NCBI GenBank assembly: GCA_050953425.1
Contig: JBMNMQ010000002.1
Span: forward strand, 124,001-188,000
Reading direction: 5' to 3'
DNA: 64,000 nt
From: RUG100 sp050953425
GTDB taxonomy: Bacteria; Bacillota; Clostridia; Peptostreptococcales; Anaerovoracaceae
Of this stretch, positions 17,059-26,036 are shown in pieces; positions within the stretch are counted from its first letter, which is position 1, and each line of letters begins with the position of its first letter. Below the pieces are notes generated by a model. That model ran no database searches and had not been told where the DNA came from. It worked only from the letters and a program-made list of their open reading frames with translations. A program made the position numbers and the translations under genes.

Positions 17059-20000
17059 TTACTGATGGCGTCTTTGCCGCCCTGCCGCCGCGGCCGCCCC
17101 GCAGCACGCCAGCCCCGCGGCCAGCATGATGAAGAACAGTGCACGGCTGCTCGTACCGGGATCGCCGGTGCTGACCGCGCCGCCGTCGAGACCGGATGCA
17201 GCCGTGCCGGCGGCGGGTGTCCCGTCGCTCGGATGGTGTGCCGGCGTAGTACTGTCACCCTGATATCGGTTGATAAAGGTAACAGCTGCTTCCGTGACGG
17301 GTGCTCCGTCTTTGGTCAGCGTCCGTGTGCATGCCAGTTTGCCGTTTGCATCCCGTGTCACCACATAGGTCAGCAGATATTCAGAAGTATCGTAGCGATA
17401 ATGCCTGTCGCCGGTATTGTTTTCCGTAACACGGTAGACATAGGTGCCGGGCTCGGTGAATGTCAGGTCGCCGAATTCCGTGGAACCGCTTCCCTTCACG
17501 ACGGCTGTCACCGACTGTTCGGAGGCGCCGCCGGGCATCGGCATCGCTGTCATGCCGGCCGGCAGTGTGCTGTCGTCGGGCAGTGCCGCCATCGTGAACG
17601 TGAATGCAGCATCCTGCGCCGGCTTATCGCCGGTCACTTTCTTCACGACCGGCGGGTCACCGGCAGTGATGCTGGTATCATTTTTTGCGTAGTACAAGTG
17701 GATGGTCGTGTTCCCCGTATCGCCTCTGCCGTAGATCTGCGCCGCGGTATAGCCGTCGAGATCCTTTGCGATCACAGTCATGATCTGAGCGATATCCGAG
17801 AAGGTGTATGCATCGGAAACGGCAGCGCCGGTATCCTTATCCAGATATTGCACCGTATACTCATAAGTCGGCGTCGGTTTGTACGTGAAGGTGATGACGT
17901 TGTCGTCGGCGCTGGCGGTCAGCAGCAGACTCTTATAGATGGCGTCGGGCACGACCGGGTAATCCGGATATGCCGCGTCCTTTTCATCGAGACATTTGGC
18001 CGCAGCAAACCGAGTCCGGGAGCTGACTTCCTTTTCTTCCGTCTTCAGCACCGTGCCGTCGGCCAGCTGATGTCTGACCGTGTATTTGACCGTATCCGCC
18101 GCAGGCCGCCAGCGGGCGATCAGCTCGATGTCGCTGTCGACCGGCTGATCGAATTCATACAGCACGCCGCTGTCCTTGTAGTACCAGCCGGCAAAGACAT
18201 AGTCGTCGCGCGTCGGCGCAGGATCCGGTTCTGCGGCCAGCATGTTGTGTTCGACGGTCTGCGTCGTCGCTGCATCCATCGCGCCGCCGTTCAGGTCGAA
18301 GGTCACGGTGTGCTCCGGCGCCTTGAATTTCGCCACGAAGTTATTCTCGTTGTATTTGATCGTCGTGGAATCGACGAGCGTCTGATCGTCATCCCCTACC
18401 TCGTACCAGCCCGCAAAAGTGTAGCCCTGCGCGGCGAGTTCCGCCGGCACTTCCGGCACATAATCCAGTTTCTTATTCAGGTCACACGGAAGGTTTTCCG
18501 TATGAACCACGCTACCGTTGACGATATAATTCAGCGGATATTCTTTCGGATGAAAGTAGAAAGCGATATAGTTCGAAGGATCGGCGACTCTGTAAAACCA
18601 GACGTCGTCCGGGATATTGCCAGAGGCGTCCTTTTCTATTTCCTGAAAAGGCCCCAGCACCGGCTCTTTGCCCGGATCACGGGTATAGGCTTCCGTGCTG
18701 TAGCGGACGTATTTCACGTCATAGCCCTGGTATTCCGCGGGCCGGATGCGGATCTTCTCATCTCCTGTGCCATCGACCGTGTTGTATTCCATGTTTTCGT
18801 CGACCTTCTCGTACTGATTCGTATTCGGATTCATTTTCCAGGCGGCGTCAAAGAACACGTAATTTCTTTCGGCGCGAAAGTCCGGATACACTTTTAGTGT
18901 TTTCGTCTCCCAGTCAACGCCCCGCGGCGTGACGTACGGGATCAAATCGGAGGAAAAATAGCGCATGTGAGACTGCATATCGTCGCCGGATACGGTCGGA
19001 TTGTAGTACGTCCAGCGCAGCTTGATCACACTCATATCGCTGCCCCAGACGCCGTCGATCACATTGGGATCCGTCCCGTGCAGCTGATCCTGGTCGAAGA
19101 AATTCTTAATATATTCATCCGACGGGATCTCCGTGATGTCATCACCGACCCGAAGCGTCGTCACTTCCTTGCCGATAAGCTGGCTGTTCGGACTCGTGTT
19201 CCAGTCGCGATAATAAATAATTACTTTGACCGGTATTTTGCGGTAATACACATTCAGAACCGTGCTGCCGTCCGCCTTGATCTCCACGTTCTCATCGGCT
19301 TTCTCAAACTCCAGCAGTGCGCCCTTCAGATCCTCCTCGGAGAGCGCTTCATACTCGGCACTGGTGCCGACGGTCCCGGATCTTTCATCGGTGGCGCCGA
19401 CGTAATAATTGCCATGATTATAGGTATCTTCACACCAGTAAATGACGCGGTAATTGGCCGTTCCCGGATTCCACTTCGCGGTCAGGGTCACGTTGTGGTC
19501 CGGCATCGTGCATGGATCGGCAGTCGGATCGAACGAAGCATCGCCCGATTCCCAGCTGTCGAAGGTATAGCCTGTTTTGGTCGGCTTTTTGATGCCGGTC
19601 GTGCGCTCTGCGATCTCCGCCGTGACGTCCGTGCCCGGCGCCGCGACGATCTTTTCCACGTGCGAACCGCCGCCGGTCCTGAAATAGAGGATCGACTGCT
19701 TGTCACTGAGTTTATAGTAAAGGTCGGCCTCTACGGTCGTTCCGTCGGTCGGGATGCTCAGTTTCAGATCGTCTCCGGCGGTCACGCATTCGTAGCCGGT
19801 GAACGTTTCCGGTTCGATCGTTACCGTCGAATTGCACGCGGCGGTCTTCGTCTCGGTCTTGCTGTCGTCCTTTACGTAGACGTCATCCGCGTTCTGGAAA
19901 TAATAGTTGATCTTGTACTGGGCTTCTCCAGGTTTGTACTTTACGATGATAGTCTTGTCTTCCGACGCGGTACCGGAAATCGTCGCCTGCGAAGAATCGG

Positions 20001-20220
20001 CAAGCGTATAGCCGTCCACCGACGGCGAATCATGGGAATATTCATCACCGGAGGCCAGCACCGCCTTGTAGGGATCTGCCACCGGCTTCTCGGTTTCTGC
20101 ATCGATGTATTTGATCAGAATGGTACAGGTTGTACCGCCTTCCGCCATCGTTCCCGCCGGCATCAGGGTCAGCAGCAGCAGAACTGCCGCAATCACTGCC
20201 GTTATCTTTCTCCTCATCAT
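17059..20220 (-). CDS. Cell-surface protein with MucBP-like, InlB B-repeat and pilin-type isopeptide domains; STGDPG-TM anchor
   Basis: About 1053 residues. A signal peptide (MMRRKITAVIAAVLLLLTLMP) is followed by MucBP-like segments (ILIKYIDAETEKPV) and several InlB/Listeria-Bacteroides B-repeats (GYTFDSWESG..LTAKW; TFDLNGGAMD..YVFAGWYYKD). Further MucBP-like units follow, then a Spy0128/FctA-type isopeptide domain near the end (TFTEPGTYVYRVTE). The C-terminus is a Ser/Thr/Gly linker, STGDPG at 1017-1022, a hydrophobic segment and RQRR. This is an adhesin-like, probably wall-anchored protein, but no LPXTG is present. The start has only a weak GGGGTG site; the second ATG (20217) is equally possible. 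A 13-bp direct repeat lies upstream. Confidence 0.87.
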   Translation of the reverse strand: MMRRKITAVIAAVLLLLTLMPAGTMAEGGTTCTILIKYIDAETEKPVADPYKAVLASGDEYSHDSPSVDGYTLADSSQATISGTASEDKTIIVKYKPGEAQYKINYYFQNADDVYVKDDSKTETKTAACNSTVTIEPETFTGYECVTAGDDLKLSIPTDGTTVEADLYYKLSDKQSILYFRTGGGSHVEKIVAAPGTDVTAEIAERTTGIKKPTKTGYTFDSWESGDASFDPTADPCTMPDHNVTLTAKWNPGTANYRVIYWCEDTYNHGNYYVGATDERSGTVGTSAEYEALSEEDLKGALLEFEKADENVEIKADGSTVLNVYYRKIPVKVIIYYRDWNTSPNSQLIGKEVTTLRVGDDITEIPSDEYIKNFFDQDQLHGTDPNVIDGVWGSDMSVIKLRWTYYNPTVSGDDMQSHMRYFSSDLIPYVTPRGVDWETKTLKVYPDFRAERNYVFFDAAWKMNPNTNQYEKVDENMEYNTVDGTGDEKIRIRPAEYQGYDVKYVRYSTEAYTRDPGKEPVLGPFQEIEKDASGNIPDDVWFYRVADPSNYIAFYFHPKEYPLNYIVNGSVVHTENLPCDLNKKLDYVPEVPAELAAQGYTFAGWYEVGDDDQTLVDSTTIKYNENNFVAKFKAPEHTVTFDLNGGAMDAATTQTVEHNMLAAEPDPAPTRDDYVFAGWYYKDSGVLYEFDQPVDSDIELIARWRPAADTVKYTVRHQLADGTVLKTEEKEVSSRTRFAAAKCLDEKDAAYPDYPVVPDAIYKSLLLTASADDNVITFTYKPTPTYEYTVQYLDKDTGAAVSDAYTFSDIAQIMTVIAKDLDGYTAAQIYGRGDTGNTTIHLYYAKNDTSITAGDPPVVKKVTGDKPAQDAAFTFTMAALPDDSTLPAGMTAMPMPGGASEQSVTAVVKGSGSTEFGDLTFTEPGTYVYRVTENNTGDRHYRYDTSEYLLTYVVTRDANGKLACTRTLTKDGAPVTEAAVTFINRYQGDSTTPAHHPSDGTPAAGTAASGLDGGAVSTGDPGTSSRALFFIMLAAGLACCGAAAAAGRQRRHQ

Positions 20221-20248
20221 CTGCACCCCATCGTTTAAAAAACTGCAT

Positions 20249-20274
20249 TGCATTACCGATATGCATTACCGATA
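20249..20274 (-). promoter_or_regulatory. Tandem 13-bp direct repeat upstream of a surface-protein gene
   Basis: TGCATTACCGATA occurs twice head to tail, about 30 bases before the start codon and just downstream of a GATAAT-type -10 on the minus strand. Exact tandem repeats at this position often bind a regulator; the protein is unknown. The rest of 20275-20708 holds a CGGCC-rich hairpin near 20415 and a diverged roughly 80-base duplication near 20565-20705, without a gene I can support. Confidence 0.4.
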
Positions 20275-20708
20275 GTTCTTCTGATATTATCATACAAAAA
20301 GATCTGCCGGGTGGAAAGGATGATGTATGAATAACACTTCTCACTGCGCAAACGGCATGACGGCACAGCGCGGCTTATGCGCGCCGCTGTCTGCCGCCGC
20401 AGCCGCGTTTCTCCGGCCGGGGGCCGGCCGTCAAAATTATAGTATCAGAAAATTCCCGCAGCGCCGACTGCGAAAAATGGTGAGTGCTTCGACATAATTC
20501 GTACTTGACAAATCGAATTCACTTGTTTCATAACGTCCGGTTGAAAAGCTGCGGCGCCGGCGTGATGATCGCGAGGTGCAGACGATGTGGGAGAGGCAGC
20601 AGCAAGTCGGTCAGCTGAGCTCGCTGAAGACAGCTGTGATGAGTGATGGTCGCGGGCTGCGGCCGGTGTACGAGAGACAGCATCAGAGCAACCCGTTGAA
20701 GAAAGCAG

Positions 20709-21266
20709 CTATTCTCGGGTTTTCAGATACGCCGGCGGGATCGGTTCACTGAGCCAGACCTTGTCATTTCCGGCAAAGAAGCTGATCCCCGCCGCAGCGG
20801 CGGCTTTCGCATCGACCCGGATGAGTACGGGATGGGCATCCCGCCGCCTGCCGACCTGCAGCGCGGTCTCCCGGTCGGCCGAAAGGTGCACGTACTGGCG
20901 GCGCATCGGCAGCAGGCCGTCTGCCATGATGCTGTCCAGAAAGCGATGCGCGGTGCCATGATACAGTACATCCGGCGGGACGACCGGCTGTTTTTGAATG
21001 GTGCGTGCGAGGGAGTGGCCGTAAAGTGCCCGGATTTTCGTGTCCGTCAATTCAAAGCGTTTTTTGTCGGAGTGATCGATGACGAACTGAAGATCTTCGC
21101 GCGTCAGCCGGGGCCGGAAGTGGTGCACGCCGTTCATGGCGGCGAGAAAGCCATCCAGATCCGTATACCCTTCCGCATCCAGCTCGATTCCGTATTTGCC
21201 GGGATTATGCCGGAGAGCGTAGGACATTTTTTTGCTCACATATTTGATTTGATCTTTCCGAATCAT
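20709..21266 (-). CDS. kptA: RNA 2'-phosphotransferase, Tpt1/KptA family
   Basis: The 185-residue protein matches KptA throughout. The N-terminal winged-helix-like part has SYALRHNP and GYTDLDGFLAAM, followed by FELTDTKIRALYGHSL, LYHGTAHRFLDSI, YVHLSADRETALQVGRR and VWLSEPIPPAYL. The conserved basic and His residues of the NAD+-dependent active site (LRH, RALYGHS, YHGT, VHLS) are present. In eukaryotes the enzyme removes the splice-junction 2'-phosphate using NAD+. In bacteria its natural substrate is not established; ADP-ribosylation of RNA or DNA ends has been shown for some members. It stands alone, with a GGTGG-type site before the ATG. Confidence 0.93.
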   Translation of the reverse strand: MIRKDQIKYVSKKMSYALRHNPGKYGIELDAEGYTDLDGFLAAMNGVHHFRPRLTREDLQFVIDHSDKKRFELTDTKIRALYGHSLARTIQKQPVVPPDVLYHGTAHRFLDSIMADGLLPMRRQYVHLSADRETALQVGRRRDAHPVLIRVDAKAAAAAGISFFAGNDKVWLSEPIPPAYLKTRE

Positions 21267-21356
21267 CTGTTTCCACCGGGAAGCCGCAGTTCGCGTGATT
21301 CACCATGATGCGGCGTTGCGTCATCGAGGCATCAGGCCGCACTTTTCCGCCGGTTT

Positions 21357-21623
21357 TTACCGTACGACGATTTTCAGCCGATGATATCTGCCGTTCTGCA
21401 GGCAGACATATACATAGCAGGTTCCTTTTCGCTTTGCCGTGATCGTTCCCCCGCTGCTGACCGCTGCGATCCGCGGGCAGGAAGATTCAAAAGCGATCCT
21501 GCGGTGAACCGGGACGCGCAGTTTCAGACCGGTCAGATCATCTGCAGAAGATTTTTCAATCCGCTGTTCGGGAAAACAGTATTCGTGCATCTGAGAATAC
21601 TGTACCCGTTTATATTTTTGCAC
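21357..21623 (-). pseudogene. Remnant of a Big2-domain surface protein
   Basis: Only about 88 codons are open, from a poorly supported GTG. The last 45 residues resemble the end of a Big2 Ig-like domain (SSCPRIAAVSSGGTITAKRKGTCYVYV..LKIVV). No signal peptide, ribosome site or anchor is visible. I read it as the 3' stub of a once larger gene like those nearby. It is followed downstream (21267-21356) only by a short spacer. Confidence 0.5.
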
Positions 21624-21646
21624 AAAGCTTACGAAAAGGCAATCGG

Positions 21647-21732
21647 GTCTGCGAATTTTTATTCTACAGTCCGCAAATTTATGATTCTGCCGTCTGCGAA
21701 TTTATGATTCTGCCGTCTGCGAATTTTAATTC
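21647..21732. repeat. 22-23-bp tandem repeat, about four copies
   Basis: The unit GTCTGCGAATTTATGATTCT plus GCC recurs, with the two central copies exact and the outer ones diverged. It straddles the 3' end of the TrxR-like gene and the space before the Big2 remnant. Confidence 0.85.
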
Positions 21733-23684
21733 AGCGAGTGCAGACGCATAAGGAGATCGATCAGCTGAGGAATGTCCCTGCGGCCGTAGTCTATGATCTC
21801 CCCGTCGTTGACAATAAAGCACGGGACATTCGAGACATGGTATTTTTCGCACAGTTCGGGAAATCGGCTGCTGTCAAAGACCTCGACCGTGATGCGGTCG
21901 TTCAGCACCGCGATGTGCTGGGCTGCCGCCACCAGTTCCGGACAGATCGTGCAGTAAAGGGAAACAATGATTTTAATGCTGCACGGCGGCAGAGTTTTGA
22001 TCGCGCTCAGTTCCCGCCGGCTCAAGGGCTGGCCGGGTCCGGCGGCATTATAGAGGCTCAGCACAAAAGCGGTGAATTCCGTGCCGCCCGGCACCCCGTG
22101 AAAAGCGATGCCCTTCCAGACGCCGTTCTCATCGCAGACACCGACACAGGGCCTCTGATCGACTTCATCGTGCGCCGTCTCGATCTCGATATTGTCGGTC
22201 AATGCGGCGAGTTCGAGCATGTACGACCGCAGCTCTGTCGACAGCGGGGAGCTGTCGAGGTAGAGCCGGAGAAGCAGCCGTGATTCCAGGCGGGCAAACA
22301 GTTCCCGCAGCTGCTGCCGCATGGTTTCCGTCAGAACGGACGGCTGTCCGCCGCCGGCATCCGCGTTCGCGGAAGCTGCGCTGCCAGCGGAGTCTTCACC
22401 GGCGGTGCCGGCAGCAGAAGCGGTTCTCGCCGCAGCGCCTCCGGCGCCGTCGTTTTCCGTGAAAGCTGCACGTTGTGCAGAGCTCTCCTCGATTTCTCTG
22501 ACGTTCTCGACTTTCCCGGCTGCCCTGCCTTTTTCGGCCTCTTTCGGTGCACTTTCTGCAGCGGCAGCGGGCGGCTTCGTGTCAAAGAACTCCTGCTGCG
22601 CCTGCAGACCGGTTTTCCTGCGCATGGCTTTCGCATACTGTTTCATCGCCCTGGCCGCCGCCGTCCCGTCGCCGACGGCGGTCGAAACCTGCATTTCGCT
22701 GCGGGGCGGCGAGCCGGCACAGACGTCTCCCGCCGCGTAGATCCCGTCCTGTGTCGTCTGCTGCCGGCAGTCTGTCACGACAAAGCCCCGTTCATCAAAG
22801 TCAGCCATTCCCTGCAGCAGTTCCGATACCGGTTCGCTGCCGGTCAGCACAAAGACATCGAAAGTTTTTCCGTCTTCCGCACGATATTCGGTCACGTCGC
22901 CGGTGATCGTGTGCCGGCAGCGCAGATACTGCAGTTCCTCATCGCCCGCGGCCTCCTCCACGATCGTGCGGGCGGCAGTGGTGATCTGTCCGTGCGCTCT
23001 GGCGGCTGCCGCGGCCGCTCTGTCACAGGCAAAATCGTCACCGCGCAGCAGCACCGTCACGTGGCGCGCGTACTGTGCCAGATAAACGCTCTCCTCGGCC
23101 GCTTCCGTCCCGTCTCCGATGACGAAGACATCCTTGCCGGCGAATGTACGGCTGTCACAGGACACACAGTATGTGACACCGCGGCCGCGGAATTCCCGTT
23201 CGCCGCGAAACCCCGCCGGACGCTGCCGCACGCCCGTGGCCAGCAGCACCGCAAAGCACGGCAGAATCCCTCTGTCGGTATGAACCGATTTCACCTCACC
23301 CCGGTCGACGATCGCGACGGCTTCAGCCTGCAGGAACTCCGCGCCCGCATCGCCGGCCCGGCGGGAGGTCATCCTGATGAATGTCGCTTCCACCTCCGTC
23401 AGGTCCCGAATGGCGGACGCCGCCGCATGATCCGGCTTCGCGCCGGCAGCCAGCAGCGCTTCGCAGCGGGACATGACACCGGCAGACAGCGGCTCACCGG
23501 CGTACGTCTCCGGCTCGTCCGCATTCGCCGCGTCACCGACGGCAGCGTTCGGGTCGAGCCGGCTCTCCTTTTCCACGACCGCCACCCGGCACCCCGACCG
23601 TGCGAGCTGCAGGGCCGCAATCGAGCCCGCCTGGCCGCCGCCGATGACGACAGCATCATATACTTTCTCCTGTAAATCAACCAT
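21726..23684 (-). CDS. Thioredoxin-reductase-like flavoprotein with C-terminal AhpF-type thioredoxin-fold module
   Basis: The 652-residue protein begins with the FAD-binding VVIGGGQAGSIAALQLAR. The reductase module has an active CxxC (TYCVSCDSR, near 172), an NAD(P)H loop (VFVIGDGTEAAEESVYLA) and a second FAD motif (DGIYAAGDVCAG). Residues about 385-470 are an Ala/Glu-rich linker. The C-terminal 180 residues resemble the double thioredoxin-fold N-terminal domain of AhpF, with its CxxC (YCTICPELV, near 575) and cis-Pro region (VSNVPCFIVND). It probably passes NAD(P)H electrons to the peroxiredoxin encoded just upstream. Domain order is reversed relative to classical AhpF. Confidence 0.88.
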   Translation of the reverse strand: MVDLQEKVYDAVVIGGGQAGSIAALQLARSGCRVAVVEKESRLDPNAAVGDAANADEPETYAGEPLSAGVMSRCEALLAAGAKPDHAAASAIRDLTEVEATFIRMTSRRAGDAGAEFLQAEAVAIVDRGEVKSVHTDRGILPCFAVLLATGVRQRPAGFRGEREFRGRGVTYCVSCDSRTFAGKDVFVIGDGTEAAEESVYLAQYARHVTVLLRGDDFACDRAAAAAARAHGQITTAARTIVEEAAGDEELQYLRCRHTITGDVTEYRAEDGKTFDVFVLTGSEPVSELLQGMADFDERGFVVTDCRQQTTQDGIYAAGDVCAGSPPRSEMQVSTAVGDGTAAARAMKQYAKAMRRKTGLQAQQEFFDTKPPAAAAESAPKEAEKGRAAGKVENVREIEESSAQRAAFTENDGAGGAAARTASAAGTAGEDSAGSAASANADAGGGQPSVLTETMRQQLRELFARLESRLLLRLYLDSSPLSTELRSYMLELAALTDNIEIETAHDEVDQRPCVGVCDENGVWKGIAFHGVPGGTEFTAFVLSLYNAAGPGQPLSRRELSAIKTLPPCSIKIIVSLYCTICPELVAAAQHIAVLNDRITVEVFDSSRFPELCEKYHVSNVPCFIVNDGEIIDYGRRDIPQLIDLLMRLHSLN

Positions 23685-23745
23685 TTCACTTCGCCGCTCA
23701 CAGAGCGGCCCTCGATGGATTCACCGCAGCCTTCGGCAAATCGCT

Positions 23746-24309
23746 CTATAACACACCGACGAGATCCAGACTTGGTTTCAGCGTTTTTTCTCCCGGATGC
23801 CATTTGGCCGGGCATACTTCGTCGTCGTGTTCATAGACAAACCGACAGGCGGTCAGCTTGCGCAGCAGTTCTTCGGCGTTGCGGCCGACGCTGCCGGCAT
23901 GTACCTCATAAGCCGCAATGCGTCCCTCCGGATTGACGATAAACGTTCCTCGTTCAGCCGTGCCGTCTCCGGCGATGTAGACTTCAAAGCCCTCGGCCAT
24001 CACATGCGTCGGATCGGCGAGCATCGGGTACGTGACCTTATGCACCCGCTCGGACGAATCGTGCCAGGCCTTGTGGACGAAATGCGTATCGCAGGAAACC
24101 GAATAAATCTCGCAGTCGTTTTCCTGAAAGTCAGCATATTTTTCCTGCAGGTCCTCCAGCTCAGTCGGACAGATGAACGTGAAATCTGCCGGATAAAAGC
24201 AGAAAACACTCCACCTCCCGAGGACGTCCGCCTTCGACACGGAAATAAACGACCCGTTGTGATAAGCCTGTACTGAAAAGTCGGGAATTTCTCTGTTGAT
24301 CAGTGACAT
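23746..24309 (-). CDS. ahpC: Alkyl hydroperoxide reductase subunit C (2-Cys peroxiredoxin)
   Basis: The 187-residue protein has the standard AhpC length. The peroxidatic Cys is in FYPADFTFICPTELEDL and the resolving Cys in EVCPAKWHPGEKTLKPS. FVHKAWHDSS and GTFIVNPEG are also typical. It reduces H2O2 and organic peroxides in the cytoplasm and is recycled by an AhpF-type partner, here encoded 60 bases downstream on the same strand. AAAGGAGAGG precedes the ATG of MSLINREIPDF; the frame stays open far upstream, but that part is not family sequence. Confidence 0.96.
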   Translation of the reverse strand: MSLINREIPDFSVQAYHNGSFISVSKADVLGRWSVFCFYPADFTFICPTELEDLQEKYADFQENDCEIYSVSCDTHFVHKAWHDSSERVHKVTYPMLADPTHVMAEGFEVYIAGDGTAERGTFIVNPEGRIAAYEVHAGSVGRNAEELLRKLTACRFVYEHDDEVCPAKWHPGEKTLKPSLDLVGVL

Positions 24310-24430
24310 ATTCGCCTCTCCTTTCCCAGTATGCCTGCCGTCGGAGTCCGCAGTCATGCCGCTTTGCAGCCCCGCCGGAAGGCATCGTGAACACCCTGCT
24401 CCGCACTTTTTGACCGGGAGCATTTTTACT

Positions 24431-24459
24431 ATTATATCACTTACAGCGCCGGACAGAAA
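24431..24459 (-). promoter_or_regulatory. Probable promoter of the ahpC operon
   Basis: TTTCTG (24454-24459) and a perfect TATAAT (24431-24436) lie on the minus strand 17 bases apart, about 125 bases before ahpC. The AT-rich surroundings only loosely resemble a PerR box, so I do not assign an operator. Confidence 0.6.
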
Positions 24460-24679
24460 CTGCGAAAACCGATGAACACAGATTGGATCTGCCGGGAACG
24501 AGGAGGAGGCAGAAAGCCCGCGTTCGATGAAAAAGCGCACGATGCGGTGCAGACCGCAGTCAGGGCATTCGACGAAGCTGAGAGAACAGCGTTTGCAAGC
24601 TGGAAGAAAATGCACGTCGCCAAAGCCGGCGTGACCTGCTGTTTTCGGCGCACGGGTACAGAGGTGTTTGACCTGCTGT

Positions 24680-25890
24680 GCTGCTTTCAAGATCAATCCG
24701 ACCGCCGCTTTTCTGCGGGCCGTTACGGTGCTGGTTGTCGTCTGTCCCTGTGCCTTCATTCTGGCAGCGCCCACCGCAGTCATTGCCGGCATCGGCAATG
24801 CCGCAAAACACGGCATGATCGTAAAATCCGGCGAAGCTCTGCAGCGCTTCGGCACCATTGATACCGTCACCTTTGACAAAACCGGGACGCTCACTTTAGG
24901 AGAACTCAGCATCACAAAAGTAAAATCGTTTTCTGCGGAGTATTCCGAAGCCGATATTTTGAACTTATGCGCTATGGCAGAAACTCGTTCCGAGCATCCG
25001 ATCGGTCGGGCGATCTGTGCGGCCGCGGACACCGGGGAGCAGGCTTCCGATTACACTGTCACGCCCGGCAAGGGCATCGAGGCCGTCTGCCATGGGAAGC
25101 ATCTTCTCGTCGGAAAAGGAGAGTTCCTCAAAGAAAAGGCCATCGCTTTCGACGAAAATCTGATAAAGGAATTCCAGAATATCGGCGCGACGGTCGTCTT
25201 TCTGGCGGTAGACAGCACAGCCGCAGGACTGATTGCCCTGTCCGATACACTGCGGGAAAGCGCCGCGCCGATGATTCGCGAACTGCATGATATGAATGTT
25301 GAATCGGTTCTGCTGACCGGAGTCAACAAGGCCGCTGCCCGGACCATCGCAGGCAAGGCAGGGGTATCCGCCGTTCACAGCGAATTACTGCCGGAGGACA
25401 AGCGGAAAGCATTCGGGAATACCGGAAGGCCGGCCGCAGAGTCTGTATGATCGGTGACGGCATCAACGATGCTGTCGCACTGAGAACCGCAGATGCGGCG
25501 ATTGCCATGGGAGGCATCGGCTCGGATGCGGCCATCGAATCCTCCGATGTTGTCCTGGTGCAGGATGACATCGGCCGCGTTCCCTTTCTGATTGACCTTT
25601 CCCGAAAAGTTCTGAAGAAGATCCGGACCAATATCATCATCTCCCTTTCCTTGAACGCGCTGACGACGGTTCTTGCCGCAGCCGGAATCCTCAACGCCAT
25701 CACGGGCGCACTGGTTCACAATGCCGGATCGATATTTGTCGTGCTGAACTCTCTGCTCCTTCTTTCCGTAAAGGTGACGGCCGACCAGACTGCGGCCGAT
25801 AAAGCTTCGCCGGCAAAACTGCGGCCGATAAAGCTTCGGCCGGCAAAACTGCGGCCGGTAAAGCTTCGATCGAAAAACTGCGGCCGGTAA
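24680..25890 (+). pseudogene. Heavy-metal (CPx-type) P-type ATPase remnant
   Basis: The first recognisable part is the sixth transmembrane segment with the metal-site motif VVVCPCAFILAAPTA, followed by the phosphorylation loop DKTGT and TRSEHPIGRAI. The frame breaks near 25408: one base is missing in AAGCATTCGG, so KRKA should continue as IREYRKAGRRVC. The other frame then carries MIGDGINDAVAL and the last two TM segments. The N-terminal metal-binding domains and first TM helices are absent, so this is a 5'-truncated and frameshifted relic of a Zn/Cd/Cu exporter. Its tail has been extended by KLRPA/V/I repeats. Upstream 24460-24679 is unrecognised. Confidence 0.88.
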
Positions 25891-25968
25891 AGCTGCGACC
25901 GGCAAAACTGCGGCCGGCAAAGCTTCGATCGGCAAAACTGCGGCCGGCAAAACTGCGACAGACAGCAA
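25787..25968. repeat. 15-bp tandem repeat array at the end of the P-type ATPase remnant
   Basis: About twelve 15-base units alternate between CGGCCGGCAAAACTG-like and CGGCCGATAAAGCTT-like versions. The first part is translated as repeated KLRPA, KLRPI and KLRPV at the C-terminus of the ATPase frame, and the array continues past its stop. Confidence 0.88.
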
Positions 25969-26036
25969 AATATAAACAGGCATGCTCTTCCCGGCAGCCC
26001 GAAAATCTCCGCGGCCGGATCACACCCTGCCGAGAT

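Noticed and set aside
16750..18897. 715-codon plus-strand open frame across the surface-protein region
   Set aside because: It is antisense to the InlB/MucBP gene and has no recognisable domain; GC-rich third positions create it.
20565..20708. Short plus-strand frame MWERQQQVGQLSSL in the gap before kptA
   Set aside because: It derives from a diverged roughly 80-base duplication, has no ribosome site and no recognised relative.
23746..25032. Extended 428-residue form of the peroxiredoxin
   Set aside because: Residues before MSLINREIP are not AhpC-like and oppose the ATPase relic; AAAGGAGAGG fixes the shorter start.
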